Of a stretch of DNA of 64,000 bases, positions 53,446 to 64,000 are shown one piece after another (the first letter of the stretch is position 1; each line of letters starts with the position of its first letter). Made by a program: the position numbers and the translations under genes. Source of the DNA: Doryteuthis pealeii (Eukaryota > Mollusca > Cephalopoda > Myopsida > Loliginidae); NCBI GenBank assembly GCA_023376005.1, contig CM042152.1:87284762-87348761 (forward strand), given 5' to 3'. The notes under the pieces were generated by a model. That model saw only the letters and a program-made list of their open reading frames with translations, ran no database searches and was not told where the DNA came from.

Positions 53446-55119
53446 AATAAGACCAAGTGAATGTTTATGGACAGTTAGTTCAAATCCTTACAATTCCATA
53501 TATGTTATTTCCCATCAAAAAAATTCCCACTTGATTAAAAAAGTAGTACAAATACCATAACATCTTAGCCAGACTTCAGATATCATAAAGTATGATAAAA
53601 CTACTTCTTGGAGTAAACTGGAGTAGAGGTCTGAGAGAAAGAGAACATTTTTATATATGGAATATGTACATAAGAGCCTCCTGTCTTTTAGGTCAAAAAC
53701 CAAAGTTCTTCAGATTATTCTTTAAGAAAAGATGTATAAACTTTCACAGAATATAAAAATTCTATAACTTTTGGAAATTAATGGAGATTTATAATGACCA
53801 TGAGCTTAATGGCTTAAGGGGTTTATCTTTGAGCAGCTTAAGCGTGTCTCTACATTGTAAATGCATTTTAATTGTTTGATAATATCATTCATACTGCATT
53901 ATTAATTCTTCTATGAAATCAAGCCAGGATGCAAATGTTGCAATGAAAAAAAACCTATGAATTGATTTCAAATATTGATAAACTCTAATATAAACACAAT
54001 TTCATCAAAGAAAAACATTGAAAATCTCCAATGAGTTGATCTCTAAAGGAATAATGGTTTTTCATGAATATTCAAATGCAGTGTTAGTTCTATAGTAAAC
54101 ATATGACAAACATCAATTTAAAAAATTGTATCTAAAAGAAATCGATGATTAATGAGCTAAACCTTTTTTCTGGTTAGCATAAAGTTACACTCCCATCTTT
54201 AAATAAAAATAAAAAAATCAATAAAATAAAGGTAATTGATAAGCTACATTTTAGCAATTTATCTTCAGTCAACATGTCTGTGTTCAAGAAGCTTTTTCAT
54301 AAAATAGGGAAATTGACTTTTACAAGAAAACTTCAAACAGTCGATTATCTACAGAACAAGAAACTTTTTACAATAGTTCATTGTTTTGACATTCATATCA
54401 ATAACCAAATATTTTTGTCTCTCTCCACAAAATTTGCTATGAATAATGTTAGAAGATAATTGTTAAGATATATGTCCTCTAACTGAATTTCTCTTTTATT
54501 TTAGACTGAGATACTGAAAAAAAAAAGTCTCTCAATAATTCCTATATGTTCAGGGTATTTTTATTCAATAATGTATATACCCACTAGGGTAGGTTGATTT
54601 TGGAACAGTTATGTCTCCCATGTGGTGAAAGTTGCAAATCAACATAAAAAATATCACACACATTTTTTTTTTCTCCAAAACTTTGTCTTCATTTAAGGAA
54701 ATATTTTTCAATCTAAAAAATGTTATCTCTGTTACAGCTTCCTTATTGGGTAAAAAGCAGCATATCAGAAATGTTGGTTGTGATGGGGGGTATTTTACAT
54801 TTGAATTCTAGTCATAATATTTTATTCGTTTTGTATAAAATAACAACCTTTTCTGTTTTAGATATTGAAATTGCTAAATTTTCTAACCAATTTCAGGGCT
54901 AAATGTTGCGAAATCAAGCATTTTTGGTGCATTTCAGTAGATGATATTTGATGATATTTCCTCAAACAAGAATGCAAGTACGAGATCTAGTTTTGATATC
55001 AGTATTCATTATACCAAGACACAACTTTTCTTGTTTGAGAGAATTTGATTTTTTTTTCAAGTGAAAAATCGTCTTACCCTAATACCCATCCATTTGCCAT
55101 GGGTATGATGTGACACAAG
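53446..55119. other. No feature recognised
   Basis: About 1.7 kb of AT-rich sequence with the lowest repeat content in the window. Short frames (53357-53560, 54274-54459, 54720-54902) have no recognisable motif or splice context that I trust. Confidence 0.45.
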
Positions 55120-55715
55120 GTCACAATATGGAGCATCCAGTGAGGATCAAACTCACTATTCAGTAGTAATGGAGGTAATTTATGAGGAAGTGCGTCCCGG
55201 TCTCCTGCCTCAAAAATTACTACCCGGTGACTATCAAAATAACAACCCCAGTCGTCGTAATTCTTCTTTATTTGTCGTAATTTTTGTTTAGATATGAAGA
55301 TGGATATATAGTTTGGAATAGACTGAGATAGATAGATAGATAAACAAACAAAATAATATAGATAGATACAAACAAATGGAGATAGATATTTTCGACAAGT
55401 AAATGTATTTGTGTGTGTGTGGGGGTCGCATCTTTTTTTGTCGTAATTCTTGTTTATTTAAACTAAAAACAAGACATTAAACAAACATGAATTTAAAAAA
55501 TCTTAGTATTTAAATAGGATAAATATGAACAAATTGAGATAGATAGATATGAAGATGGATAGTTTTGAATAGACTGAGCTGGGTCGTTATTTTAATAGTC
55601 ACCGGGTAGCAATTTTTGAGTCAGGAGACCGGGACGCACTTCCTCATAAATTACCGTAATGGATCTGTGAGACTAGCTTGCTAACCATTATACCATGATA
55701 GGATACCCTCAACTA
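55120..55715 (-). repeat. SINE C interrupted by family T element
   Basis: Minus-strand SINE C head is split: B-box side at 55130-55173 (GGATCAAACTCACTATTCAG), A-box side at 55656-55715 (CTAACCATTATACCATGATA). The transposon between them is 55174-55655. Confidence 0.8.
55174..55655. mobile_element. Family T foldback transposon (T3)
   Basis: Same ends as T1 and T2, arms over 80 bp, and a perfect 8-bp duplication GTAATGGA (55166-55173, 55656-55663). The centre contains GATA-type and AAACAAGAATTACGAC-like repeats shared with T1 and T2. Confidence 0.92.
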
Positions 55716-56142
55716 ATGTATAATATCATTCTATTTGAATGTCTATTAGGTTTTTCTACCTAGGATTAGAGTGTAGTAGCTACCCAATCCCCAACCCAGA
55801 ATCAGTTTTCTGACTGTGAAACATATATAATAATATCAAATGGGAAGGAATTGGGTAAGAGGAGAGGGGAAAGTGTGTGAAAGAGAACAGGTAGTTGGTA
55901 AGAAAGATGGAGAAAAATGAAAAGACAAACAGATGACAGGAATATATGAAAGAGAGATGGAAAGGAATTGGGACGCAACAAAGAGATGTTGGCTAGACAT
56001 CAAGAGACAATGAGTGAAGGGATGGAAAAACATGAAAGTTACAATACATTAAAATTCTTTATGAAAGAGCAAAAGAAAGATAAATGTCTCCATAAATAAA
56101 GGATGTAGTAGAAAATATTAGTTCATTTCTTTTTTTTTTTTA
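55716..56142. other. No gene; purine-rich 55850-56000
   Basis: Purine-rich plus strand. Nothing assigned. Confidence 0.4.
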
Positions 56143-56840
56143 CCATATTACCTTCAGGCACCCCTTTTTATCTCGATTAAGAAAGGACATGTTTTTCGTT
56201 TACACCGTCAATATCCGGTTAGGGGTTAGGGTTAGGCATTAGTTTTATAATTTTTAAAAAAAAATTTCTTTTTTTGGACCATATTACCTTCAGGCACCCT
56301 TTTTTATCTCGATTAAGAAAGGACGTGTTTTTCATTTACACCGTCAATATCCGGTTAGGGGTTAGGGTTAGGCATTTTTATAATTTTTTTAAAAATTTCT
56401 TTTTTTGGACCATATTACCTTCAGGCACCCTTTTTTTCTCGATTAAGAAAGGACATGTTTTTCATTTACACCGGGTTAGGGGTTAGGTTAGGCATCAGTG
56501 GACCATATTACCTTCAGGCATTTTTTATCTCGATTAAGAAAGGACATGTTTTCATTTACACCGTCAATATCCGGTTAGGGGTTAGGGTTAGGCATCAGTT
56601 TTATAATTTTTTAAAAAAATTTCTTTTTTGGACCATATTACTTCAGGCACCTTTTTATCTCGATTAAGAAAGGACATGTTTTTCATTTACACCGTCAATA
56701 TCCGGTTAGGGGTTAGGTTAGGCGTTAGTTTTATAATTAAAAAAAAAATCGTCTGTTAAAACAACCGATATTGACGGTGTAAATGAAAAACATGTCCTTT
56801 CTTAAACGAGATCAAAAAGGGGTGCCTAAAAGTCATATAG
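56143..56840. repeat. Minisatellite with TTAGGG motif and one inverted unit
   Basis: Five direct units (95-136 bp) of CCATATTACCTTCAGGCACC ... ACACCGTCAATATCCGGTTA ... GGGGTTAGGGTTAGGC. They are followed at 56742-56840 by a unit in opposite orientation (CGATATTGACGGTGTAAATG). The array therefore ends as an inverted repeat. Confidence 0.92.
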
Positions 56841-57017
56841 TCCCTTTTTTCCTTTTTAAATTTGAAACTAAACCATACTTGTATAACATTTAGATGAAAA
56901 CATGAATGGACAACAAAGATTTGAAGGAATAAAAAGAGAGAATAAAAAGATACAGGAAGAAGTTGAGAGAGAGCAAAATCATGACAATAGATAATCTTAA
57001 TTAAATCTATATGTATT

Positions 57018-57472
57018 TACCCAACCCCTCCACATGATCAGGATATGACACAAGGTCCGTAGAATAATCAAACTAAGTCCCAATTACCGTCGAATTGGTA
57101 AGACATGGCAACAAGCAATCATAACTGAATACAAACCTATCTTGCTGCAATCCTACTGCAGAATGACAGGGTATTCATGAAACTCCACAATAAATGGAAT
57201 CACCCAAATCAAGAATAGTCCATTCATGTATTTGGGTGATTCCATTCCTTGAGTTCTGACTGGCTGCTTGGTTTCTATGATGTTTTTTTAAGCTGAGTTT
57301 AACAGTTTTCCTTGTCTTAAACTGGTTGCCATACCAAGGTTAAAGAGCCAGTCTTGCCCTACTATTTACCCTTAGCTGGAGGGAAATAAATTGGATTCAT
57401 ACCTTTCCCAAGGGTATTAACGCTATGTGAAATGTAAACAGTCACAGCCATCATGATCGTTACATTATGGGT
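57018..57472 (-). repeat. SINE B interrupted by repeat P
   Basis: SINE B tail complement at 57018-57055 and body/head at 57283-57472 (GGATTCATACCTTTCCCAAG). The intervening 57056-57282 is the second copy of repeat P from 2866-3065. P therefore inserted into SINE B, or the junction is a deletion. Confidence 0.75.
57056..57282. repeat. Dispersed repeat P, copy 2
   Basis: CCAATTACCGTCGAATTGGT, CTACTGCAGAATGACAGGG, and an inner palindrome around AATGGAATCACCCAAAT / ATTTGGGTGATTCCATT. Confidence 0.7.
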
Positions 57473-58415
57473 GCCTTAAATTTATACAGGTCCCACTGAT
57501 TAATATTATTGTTACTTTATATTTTAAAGTTTTGACAGCTTCATTATTCCATATTTATTTTTGAACAATCAGTTTTGATGTAATTTTTATCAATGGTATT
57601 CTTAATTATATAGAATTATGAAAATACTTATAATGCCACAACTTTAAAAAAAATAGAAAAATAAGAATACAATATATACTCAAAAAGTATCTGAAGCTGT
57701 ATTTATCATGATAGAAATGAACAAATAATGAAACATTAATTTCCTTCAAAATACTCCCATTGGACCTTCAAAACACTATTTTCCAGCAAGTTGAAGACTT
57801 TTTGATCACTGTATTAAAAATAAGATGAAGACAAAATTCAAAATATATGAAAAACTTTCACTTGGTCACAAAAACACTGCTTGACCTAAAAAGTATATTT
57901 TAATTTAAAAAAATGTTTAAATTTCAATTAACTCACTATAACAATCTGGTTCAATTTTTTCTCATCCTTTATTGAATTAATTCACTCAGTTCAACATCTA
58001 TATTAAGTAACAATCAAAGTAAATGACAAATACAAGTGAATACTTTTATTGCATCAATGGCCATAAAAAAAAAACAAAGTTACTAGCTAAAATGTATACC
58101 TTGATATTTTGGTACAAAAAGGATACAATAGCAATTGTCTTCCAATGTAAAAGAAAATAATCCCAAACAGAGGAAATACACTGAAAAAGGTTAATCAGTT
58201 TCCTGGACAAACAAATAGTCAGTTTCCTGAACAAAATCATCATTATCATCATCATTATTACCAATTTTGATTTGGATTTTCTTTCATCTTTTATTTGCTT
58301 TTTTTATTGCTACTCATTCAGGCTGCAATTTCTATGGCAGCAAAGAACAGTGAATTGCAATAGAATGCAACTAAAATTAAAAGATGAAAAAAAATACTAG
58401 CAATACTTAATTAAA
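57473..58415. other. No feature recognised
   Basis: AT-rich. Open frames are short and unremarkable. Confidence 0.4.
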
Positions 58416-58430
58416 AATAGATAACATATC

Positions 58431-59036
58431 TTATTATAATGGAGATTGTGGTTTTTTCTGTCTGTAACCGAAACTATATTACTATACAAGTCACAATTCC
58501 GTTTGTTATTTACATCACATTCTCCATGATTTTATTTTATTTAAACCTCAATTATTAATAAAATTGTTTTACATCATTAAGACTGTCGACCATATCTACA
58601 TACTAATAACATGCAATTATATTTTATATACAACAAAATAGCGGATTACAGTGTGAATGGGAAGGTTAATTTGCATATTGATATTAAAAATTTGAGTTTA
58701 ATAAATATATGCTTAGTATTATTGATTTCTAATTGTTCGGTTTTATCTTATTGAATCTGAACAAAAATCTCGGGGATAAATCTTAAAAGAAATCCATTAA
58801 CAAGAAGAAATAATAGTTAAATTAAGAAAATTTACCAATGAAAGACGGGAGTAATGGAAAAGGATGGAAGAGTTAGTTTCAAAGTTTTCTATTTTTCAAT
58901 CATACCCCCTCTGTTCAAAATCTTTTTATCTGCATTATTATTCAGTTTCATTAGCCTTTCTAATTTAACATGATATTTTATTATATTAAAACTTAAATAC
59001 TTGCACCTGAGGGTGCATATATTTGCTAGTACTGCT
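58431..59036 (-). mobile_element. Family E retroposon, copy 2
   Basis: Minus-strand copy, about 600 bp, starting ACTAGCAAATATATGCACCC and ending CTCCATTATAATAAGATAT. A 15-bp repeat AATAGATAACATATC flanks it (58416-58430, 59037-59051), partly overlapping the element end, consistent with target-primed insertion. No ORF is conserved between copies. Confidence 0.8.
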
Positions 59037-59084
59037 AATAGATAACATATCACTACTTATGTGTAAACTATAACAAGATATATG

Positions 59085-59360
59085 GAGATGCATGGTGTAA
59101 TGGTTAGAACAAAGGAAATGGACTCTTCGACCCGAGTTCAATTCCTGAGTGAAGCTGTTTGCATTTTCACATAGTGGGAAAGGTATGAATCCAATTCTCC
59201 CTCCAGCTATGGGTAATTAGCAGGGCAGACCGGGCTCTTTAACCATGGCTAGGTAACCAGTCTAGGAGAAGGAAAACTCTGAATTCAAACCTGTTAAACT
59301 CTGCTTAAGGAATTGACCTTGTGTCGCATCCTGCTCATGCGGAGGGGTTGGTAAATATAT
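59085..59360 (+). repeat. SINE B, full length with 15-bp target duplication
   Basis: Head GATGCATGGTGTAATGGTTA, B box GAGTTCAATTCCTG, body and GGAGGGGTTGGTAAATATAT tail. Perfect duplication ATAACAAGATATATG at 59070-59084 and 59361-59375. The best-defined SINE B in the window. Confidence 0.95.
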
Positions 59361-59375
59361 ATAACAAGATATATG

Positions 59376-59690
59376 ATAGATGGAAAAAGAAGAAGAGGGA
59401 TGAATTATAGGAGTGATTTAGGTTTCTGTGATACCAGTTCCAATTGTAGCTGGTATGGACAATCAGGTTACCCTGAGACAAAAGGGAATGTGAGTTCAAG
59501 CTTTACCAGCAGCTTATCCTTTATCATTGTAATCTATATATGTTGTTCTTTACAGTCATAAAAATGATAACCTGGATAAGTTCTGATTAAAAAAATATAT
59601 TTAAAACACAACCAGAATTTAAAAGATGGAAGAAAATACTCATCAAAATTATCTATAACAATAATTGATAATGTCTCATCTAAAAAAAAA
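59376..59690. other. No feature recognised
   Basis: Nothing assigned. A 62-residue frame here has no motif. Confidence 0.4.
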
Positions 59691-60060
59691 ATAAAGAAAA
59701 TATATTTTTAAATTTGTTTCATCTAAAATAAAATATGAAGATAATGTGTTTTAAATTTGTTTCATCTAAAACAAAAAAAGGAATATGTTTTAAATTTGTT
59801 TCATCTAAAACAAAAAAAAGGAATATGTTTTAAATTTGTTTCATCTAAAACAAAAAAAGGAATATGTTTTAAATTTGTTTCATCTAAAAAAAATATAAGA
59901 AGAAAACATTTTAAATTTGTTTCATCTAAAACAAATGTATGAAGAAAATGTGCTTTAAATTTGTCTCATCTATAAAAAAAAATATGAAAAAATCTTTTAA
60001 ATTTGTTTCATCTATAAAAAAAAAGAAATATGAATAAAAAATGTTTTAAATTTGTGTCAA
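59691..60060 (+). repeat. Minisatellite, 35-50-bp unit
   Basis: About eight units of TTTTAAATTTGTTTCATCTA followed by an A-rich stretch of variable length. Confidence 0.92.
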
Positions 60061-60750
60061 GTTCTGCACATTCTGTAAATATCAGATTTTGTTTTAAAAT
60101 GGACGATTCTTTCATTTAAAAAAAAAATGTTTGAATATTGGCATTAAATCATCATTGTGCTTTTTTTTTTTTTTTGTTTTTTTATGCTGATGTTCAGGAG
60201 TAAATATTTTGGCTGAATTTGATTCTGAAAGTAAAGCAAGAACAATCAGTCTTTTTCCAAACTTCTATAACACAATGATATATATAAGAAAAAAACGAGG
60301 GTAATCATAGATTTGGTAAGTATAGAGTAGGATGATCAAATAAGCTAATGATATGCAAAAATCTTTCTTTCAAGCCAGACAAGAGAAAAATTATCATCTA
60401 CAATGGCTGATGAGGAAGGAACCAATATATTACCAGATGAGCTATGACACCCACTTTATCTGCATCTTTTATTTATTATGGGTGCCAACTTAGTCTTCTA
60501 TTTTTATATATCTATGCAATATGAATGTGTGTTAGTAGTTCTAAATCAATGATATAATATAAGCAGAAATGTACATGTATATTTTTAGAAGGATGTAAAT
60601 TTATATCTATGCATGAATTTTGGTCTACAAGTTCTTAGATTCTGTTTCTAGTTTATGATCAAAGTTCAAAGTTGATTTTTATTCATCAAAAATGTCTTGA
60701 ATGATTTACTCATCTGAACTTCAGTTCATAAGAAGTATGAACATTTGAAA
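60061..60750. other. No feature recognised
   Basis: AT-rich with homopolymers, nothing assigned. Confidence 0.4.
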
Positions 60751-60755
60751 CATTC

Positions 60756-61032
60756 TGTTGTATCGTGAGGTAGAAAGATACACAGAAGAATGGTGTGCTT
60801 AATAAATTTATTAAACACCAGCATCTGGTACCAAATGGATACATGCAAACACAGAACAAATAAGTACAAACAATTAACAAGTTCAAACTTATACTGAAAA
60901 GAGGAGGGTCAGTTCGGTATAGCCAATGCAGCAAAGTCAGTCTGAATATTATTCAGCTAGTTAATCCACTTTAATTGTAGGCTATTTTATGGCTATGAGC
61001 CAGTCCATCAGGTAGAGTGCTATTCTATAACA
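60756..61032 (-). mobile_element. Solo LTR, family 2 copy 2
   Basis: 277 bp, TGTTGTATCGTGAGG ... CTATAACA on the plus strand, flanked by the perfect 5-bp duplication CATTC (60751-60755, 61033-61037). Minus-strand AATAAA near the end (TTTAATAAATTTATTAAGCA), as in copy 1. Confidence 0.85.
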
Positions 61033-61083
61033 CATTCTAAAAATATTCGGAATATTACAGTATTTCATTATTTTCTCTTTTAC

Positions 61084-61150
61084 ATTATGAAGTGGTTTGG
61101 TTTCTTTGTTTAATGGCATATCAACCTTTATGGGTTATTTAACATTAAAT
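61084..61150 (+). repeat. D-like start fragment
   Basis: GGTTTGGTTTCTTTGTTTAA and GGCATATCAACCTTTATGGG. Confidence 0.5.
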
Positions 61151-61179
61151 CCATCCTTGTAGAAGAACAGTAAGTAAAA

Positions 61180-61376
61180 AAGTAAAATTGGCAGAGTGGC
61201 CTATTGTCAGTATCAGCCAAACAGAAAGGGAGTCTATCCCCTTTTCACAAGTGTTGCTGAAAACTTCTCTGCTTTTAAAATAGTTTTTATTAAATTTTTT
61301 CTTCTTTTCATTTTTTAGATTTTTAAAGAAATAATTAAAGCTTAAATTGTCTTTAGGCCACCCAACGACTTTACTT
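61180..61376. repeat. SINE A head-to-head pair of 3' fragments
   Basis: 61180-61262 is the minus-strand SINE A 3' part. 61350-61376 is a plus-strand tail (TTTAGGCCACCCAACGACTT). About 90 bp of AT-rich sequence lies between. (TA)n follows at 61384-61417. Confidence 0.7.
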
Positions 61377-61379
61377 TAC

Positions 61380-61423
<44 letters not shown>

Positions 61424-61530
61424 ATAATATGTGTAAAAACTTTTTATTGAATTGTCATGATTCTTCTAAAAATATCAAATATTCTTTTGTTATTGTCAAT
61501 TTTTATTGTACTTATATATAAACATTTAAA

Positions 61531-61773
61531 GGTCCGGGTTAGCTCCGTCGGTAGAGCGTTCGGTTAGAAACCACAAGGTTCCTAGTTCAATACCGGCCCT
61601 CACCAACTCAGCATATGAGTAGCACAGGGATCTGTGCTGTAAAGTAAGGAGCTGATGGTAGGTGTGGCACTCCACCTTAGATGCAAAAACAATCTCCTTG
61701 GTCTAGTGCTAGTGAAAAGAAGATAGACTGATTGGCTTATACCGACTTTAGGCCACCCAACGACTTTACTTTT
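61531..61773 (+). repeat. SINE A, full length
   Basis: Head GGTTAGCTCCGTCGGTAGAG to CGACTTTACTTTT. It lacks about 12 bp in the TCCCTCGCTG region. Confidence 0.9.
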
Positions 61774-61779
61774 TTATAT

Positions 61780-62330
61780 ATACTAGCAAATATATGCACC
61801 CTCCGGGTGCAAGTATTTAAGTTTTAATGCAATGAAATATCGTATTAAATTAGAGGCAGACAAAAAGATATGTAACAGAGTGGGGGTATAATAGAAAAAT
61901 AGAAATGAAACTTACTCTTCCATCACTCCCGTCTTTCATTGCTGAATTTTACTTATTTAACTATTTAGTTAAATTAGGAAATAAAGAATAAAATTACACT
62001 TATTTCTTCTTGTTAATGGATTTCATTTAAGATTCATTGAAGAGATTTTTGCTTATATTCATTAAAATAAAACCAAACAATTAGAAATCAATAATACTAA
62101 GCACATATTTAATAAAATCACATTTTTAATATCAATATGCAAATTAGCCTTCCCATTCACACTGCAAACCGCTATTTTTTGTATATATAAATACAATTGC
62201 ATGTTATTTGTATGTAGATATGGACAATACTAATAAAAAGGTCAAGCAATTTTTGTTAATTGTGACTCGATTAGTAATATAGTTTCGGTTACAGACAAAA
62301 AAACACACAATCTCCATTATAATAAGATAT
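61780..62330 (+). mobile_element. Family E retroposon, copy 1
   Basis: ACTAGCAAATATATGCACCC to CTCCATTATAATAAGATAT. In inverted orientation relative to 58431-59036, about 2.7 kb away. Confidence 0.8.
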
Positions 62331-62875
62331 AAACAAAAACAAATGGTATGTATGAGTGGGTAGATAAAACACTTGAGTTTCGTTCTATGCAGTACTTATT
62401 ATAAGTATTTGAACAGAAAGACTATTTACGTTTAATCACTTGGTTTTGAGAGTTAAAAATAGGAACCGCATTTTATTGCAATCAACTTAATAATTTATTT
62501 AGTCATATTCTTCTCAGATCTTGTTCAGAATTAATCAAGGAGATTGAAAAAACAAATTCACAGTTGCTATTTTGGAAGAGTTGTGAAAACTAGTAAGTTA
62601 ATTTGGATCCTTCTTCAACTTAAGATTTGTTCGCAATCTCAGGCAATAAAAACAGATTTTGTTTTGCTTGTTTAAATACTTATGAGAAGCATCTAATAGA
62701 AAGTATTACTAATAAATATTTGACCAAATATTCATATATTAAACATTTTATATTAAAATACTGTTAAAAACTACATGTTAGATTACAGGCTTATTGATAT
62801 ATATGTATATATACACACACAAATAATTCAATCATAGGTTTGTATAGGTGTGAGAGATTAAATCTGTATGTTTTA

Positions 62876-62877
<2 letters not shown>
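62331..62877. other. No feature recognised
   Basis: AT-rich, ending at the (TA)n 62880-62912. Confidence 0.4.
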
Positions 62878-62911
<34 letters not shown>

Positions 62912-62915
<4 letters not shown>

Positions 62916-63075
62916 TCATCCACAGACACGTGTTTCGAAGTTTACTTCTCATCAGTGCAGCTTGACTTTTTAACAACTACCTCTAGCCGGGATCAAAACC
63001 TGACAGAATTTTTGTCTGCCAAGTTCCTTATCCTTGCGCTTATCCGTGGCTGTCAATCTAGGGTGAACAATTAAT
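62912..63075 (-). mobile_element. tRNA-like/hammerhead retroposon (copy 2)
   Basis: Minus strand: a tRNA-like segment with GATAAGCGCAAGGATAAGG (A-box-like), a GACA/TGTC arm and a B-box-like GGTTTTGATCCCGG (62987-63002 region), about 27 nt, hammerhead 62920-62960, GATGACTG tail, then (TA)n. Same arrangement as the copies at 10.3 and 33.1 kb. Confidence 0.65.
62920..62960 (-). ncRNA. Hammerhead ribozyme, type I, small stem III (HHR2)
   Basis: Minus strand: stem I CUGCA; core CUGAUGA; stem II GAAGU-AA-ACUUC (5 bp, perfect); GAA; stem III AC-ACGU-GU (2 bp); cleavage residue C (GUC^U); stem I return UGUGG (5 pairs, two wobbles). All invariant residues are present. The 3' half is identical to HHR1 while stem II differs in sequence but still pairs. 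Confidence 0.85.
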
Positions 63076-63218
63076 TGATACATACCTACGGGGTATGTTT
63101 TTACAATCACCAGAGAACTCAAGTCTGTAAACAGAGACAGGCGAGTAACGGCTTACACTAAATGGTGAAATTTCAATTAATGTCCCCCCTACAGTGCTCT
63201 ACCATGGGAGTTGGGAGA

Positions 63219-63219
<1 letters not shown>

Positions 63220-63279
<60 letters not shown>
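63220..63279. repeat. (TA)n-(TG)n microsatellite
   Basis: TA run switching to TG run. Confidence 0.95.
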
Positions 63280-63289
63280 CAAGACTGGG

Positions 63290-63445
63290 ACCCCTAAAAT
63301 CTGGTAAGTAGCTGAGGGAGCTAAGGACCCTAGCAAAGTAAAGGACATTATGGATTCAAATGAAGGACTGAATGCTGCTGTAGGATGTTTCCAAACTGCC
63401 ACAGCACCAGAATATAGTAAATCATCATCATCATCATCATCTACG
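63290..63445 (+). mobile_element. LINE 3' end with (ATC)n tail
   Basis: TCAAATGAAGGACTGAATGC then GCTGTAGGATGTTTCC, matching the minus strand of 22454-22880, ending in (ATC)n at 63422-63442. The Ser-rich open frame here (63350-63568) is therefore read from an element tail and is not a gene. Confidence 0.6.
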
Positions 63446-64000
63446 CATACAAAATATGTGAATACCCCCCCCCCCTATGATCCACTGACTAAATCTCCCC
63501 TATTATCTACGGAACAAACCTCCGCAATGATTCTCTTTTTGTTGTTGCATAATTATGGATCCGGGTGAGTTAAAATAACTTGGCAGAAACGCAAAATTTC
63601 GCCTTGGATCTTACATCACAGGGATTGGATCTTACTGATAATGTCTAGCAAGTAGATCCAACTGTCAACTCATTAAATGGTTATTTGGAGAAGGAAAGAA
63701 AAATTTATTTTGCCTTGTTCGTTCCAATGGATTTTAGTTGAGTATCTTAACTTCTTCATAATTGCTTTTTGAAAGAGTGAATCCAACTTTATGGTACACT
63801 TACTACCCTATAATGGTCAGATGGTGCCAAACATTATTTTAAGTAGGTTTCCCAAATAGCAAATGGATCGTCTCAAGATGAAATGTTTCCAAATTCTAAC
63901 AAGGGGGTCACAGTGTTAGCATGTATTACTGAAGTGTTAGCAGAAATTGCATGGAATAATTTAACAGGTTCATATTTTTCCTATCTATATACAGGGAAAT
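63446..64000. other. No feature recognised
   Basis: Poly(C) run at 63464-63474, then unassigned sequence to the window edge. Confidence 0.4.

Noticed and set aside
56220..56240. True telomere
   Set aside because: TTAGGG occurs only two to three times per 95-136-bp unit and the array is interstitial.
63350..63568. Ser-rich 72-residue open frame followed by GTGAGT, looking like a first coding exon
   Set aside because: Its start matches a dispersed LINE-like 3' end also present at 22454-22880, and the Ser run is an (ATC)n tail.

Overview
This 64 kb window looks like repeat-dominated intergenic or deep intronic DNA from a metazoan, most likely a coleoid cephalopod of octopus type. The reasons are AT richness, very abundant (TA)n and other simple repeats, and dozens of copies of tRNA-derived SINEs resembling those described from octopus and squid. 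The species call is inference. I find no complete protein-coding gene. The only possible host exon is a weak one at 15501-15787. All other protein similarity is to broken transposases (Tc1/mariner) or broken non-LTR reverse transcriptase.

The dispersed families (names are mine) are: SINE A, about 250 bp, 13 full or partial copies; SINE B, about 280 bp, about 15 copies; SINE C, another tRNA-like head family; family F, about 330 bp, with a tRNA-Leu-like head and a hammerhead-like 3' domain; family H, hammerhead-like with one extra core base; family D, about 600 bp; family E, about 600 bp; family T, foldback DNA transposons with 8-bp target duplications; two solo LTR families; a hAT-like MITE; mariner relics; and LINE 3' ends. 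Tandem arrays lie at 6.2, 12.8-13.2, 24.3-25.1, 28.2-28.8, 31.4-31.9, 36.7-37.5, 46.9-47.3, 56.1-56.8 and 59.7-60.1 kb.

The most interesting signal is a set of hammerhead ribozyme motifs not explained by the repeat names. Three are complete, paper-folded type I hammerheads with a 2-bp stem III, all on the minus strand (10323-10364, 33101-33142, 62920-62960). Each has a tRNA B-box-like segment 23-27 nt upstream and is followed downstream by a (TA)n tract. A fourth locus (17366-17697) is a palindrome with a near-complete hammerhead in each arm. Family H (four copies) and family F (eight copies) carry hammerhead-like cores with one extra base after CUGAAGA. One F copy (17849-18177) has perfect 12-bp target duplications, which defines F as a tRNA-headed retroposon with a ribozyme-like tail. 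Several families also occur as head-to-head inverted dimers, two of them with target duplications outside the whole dimer. The inference is a class of non-autonomous retroposons built as tRNA-like head, hammerhead and AT tail.

Layout: 1-10 kb holds SINEs, mariner relics, a 370-bp segmental duplication with a filled/empty SINE site, and family D. 10-20 kb holds hammerhead loci, a polypyrimidine tract, nested SINEs and long (TA)n. 20-34 kb holds T elements, a SINE-derived tandem array, family H and hammerhead 3. 34-47 kb holds minisatellites, a solo LTR, and a reverse transcriptase relic with a SINE inside its span. 47-64 kb holds paired solo LTRs, the large F dimer inside family E, a TTAGGG-containing array and hammerhead 2. 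All coordinates were read by eye; repeat edges may be off by a few bases unless a target duplication is stated.
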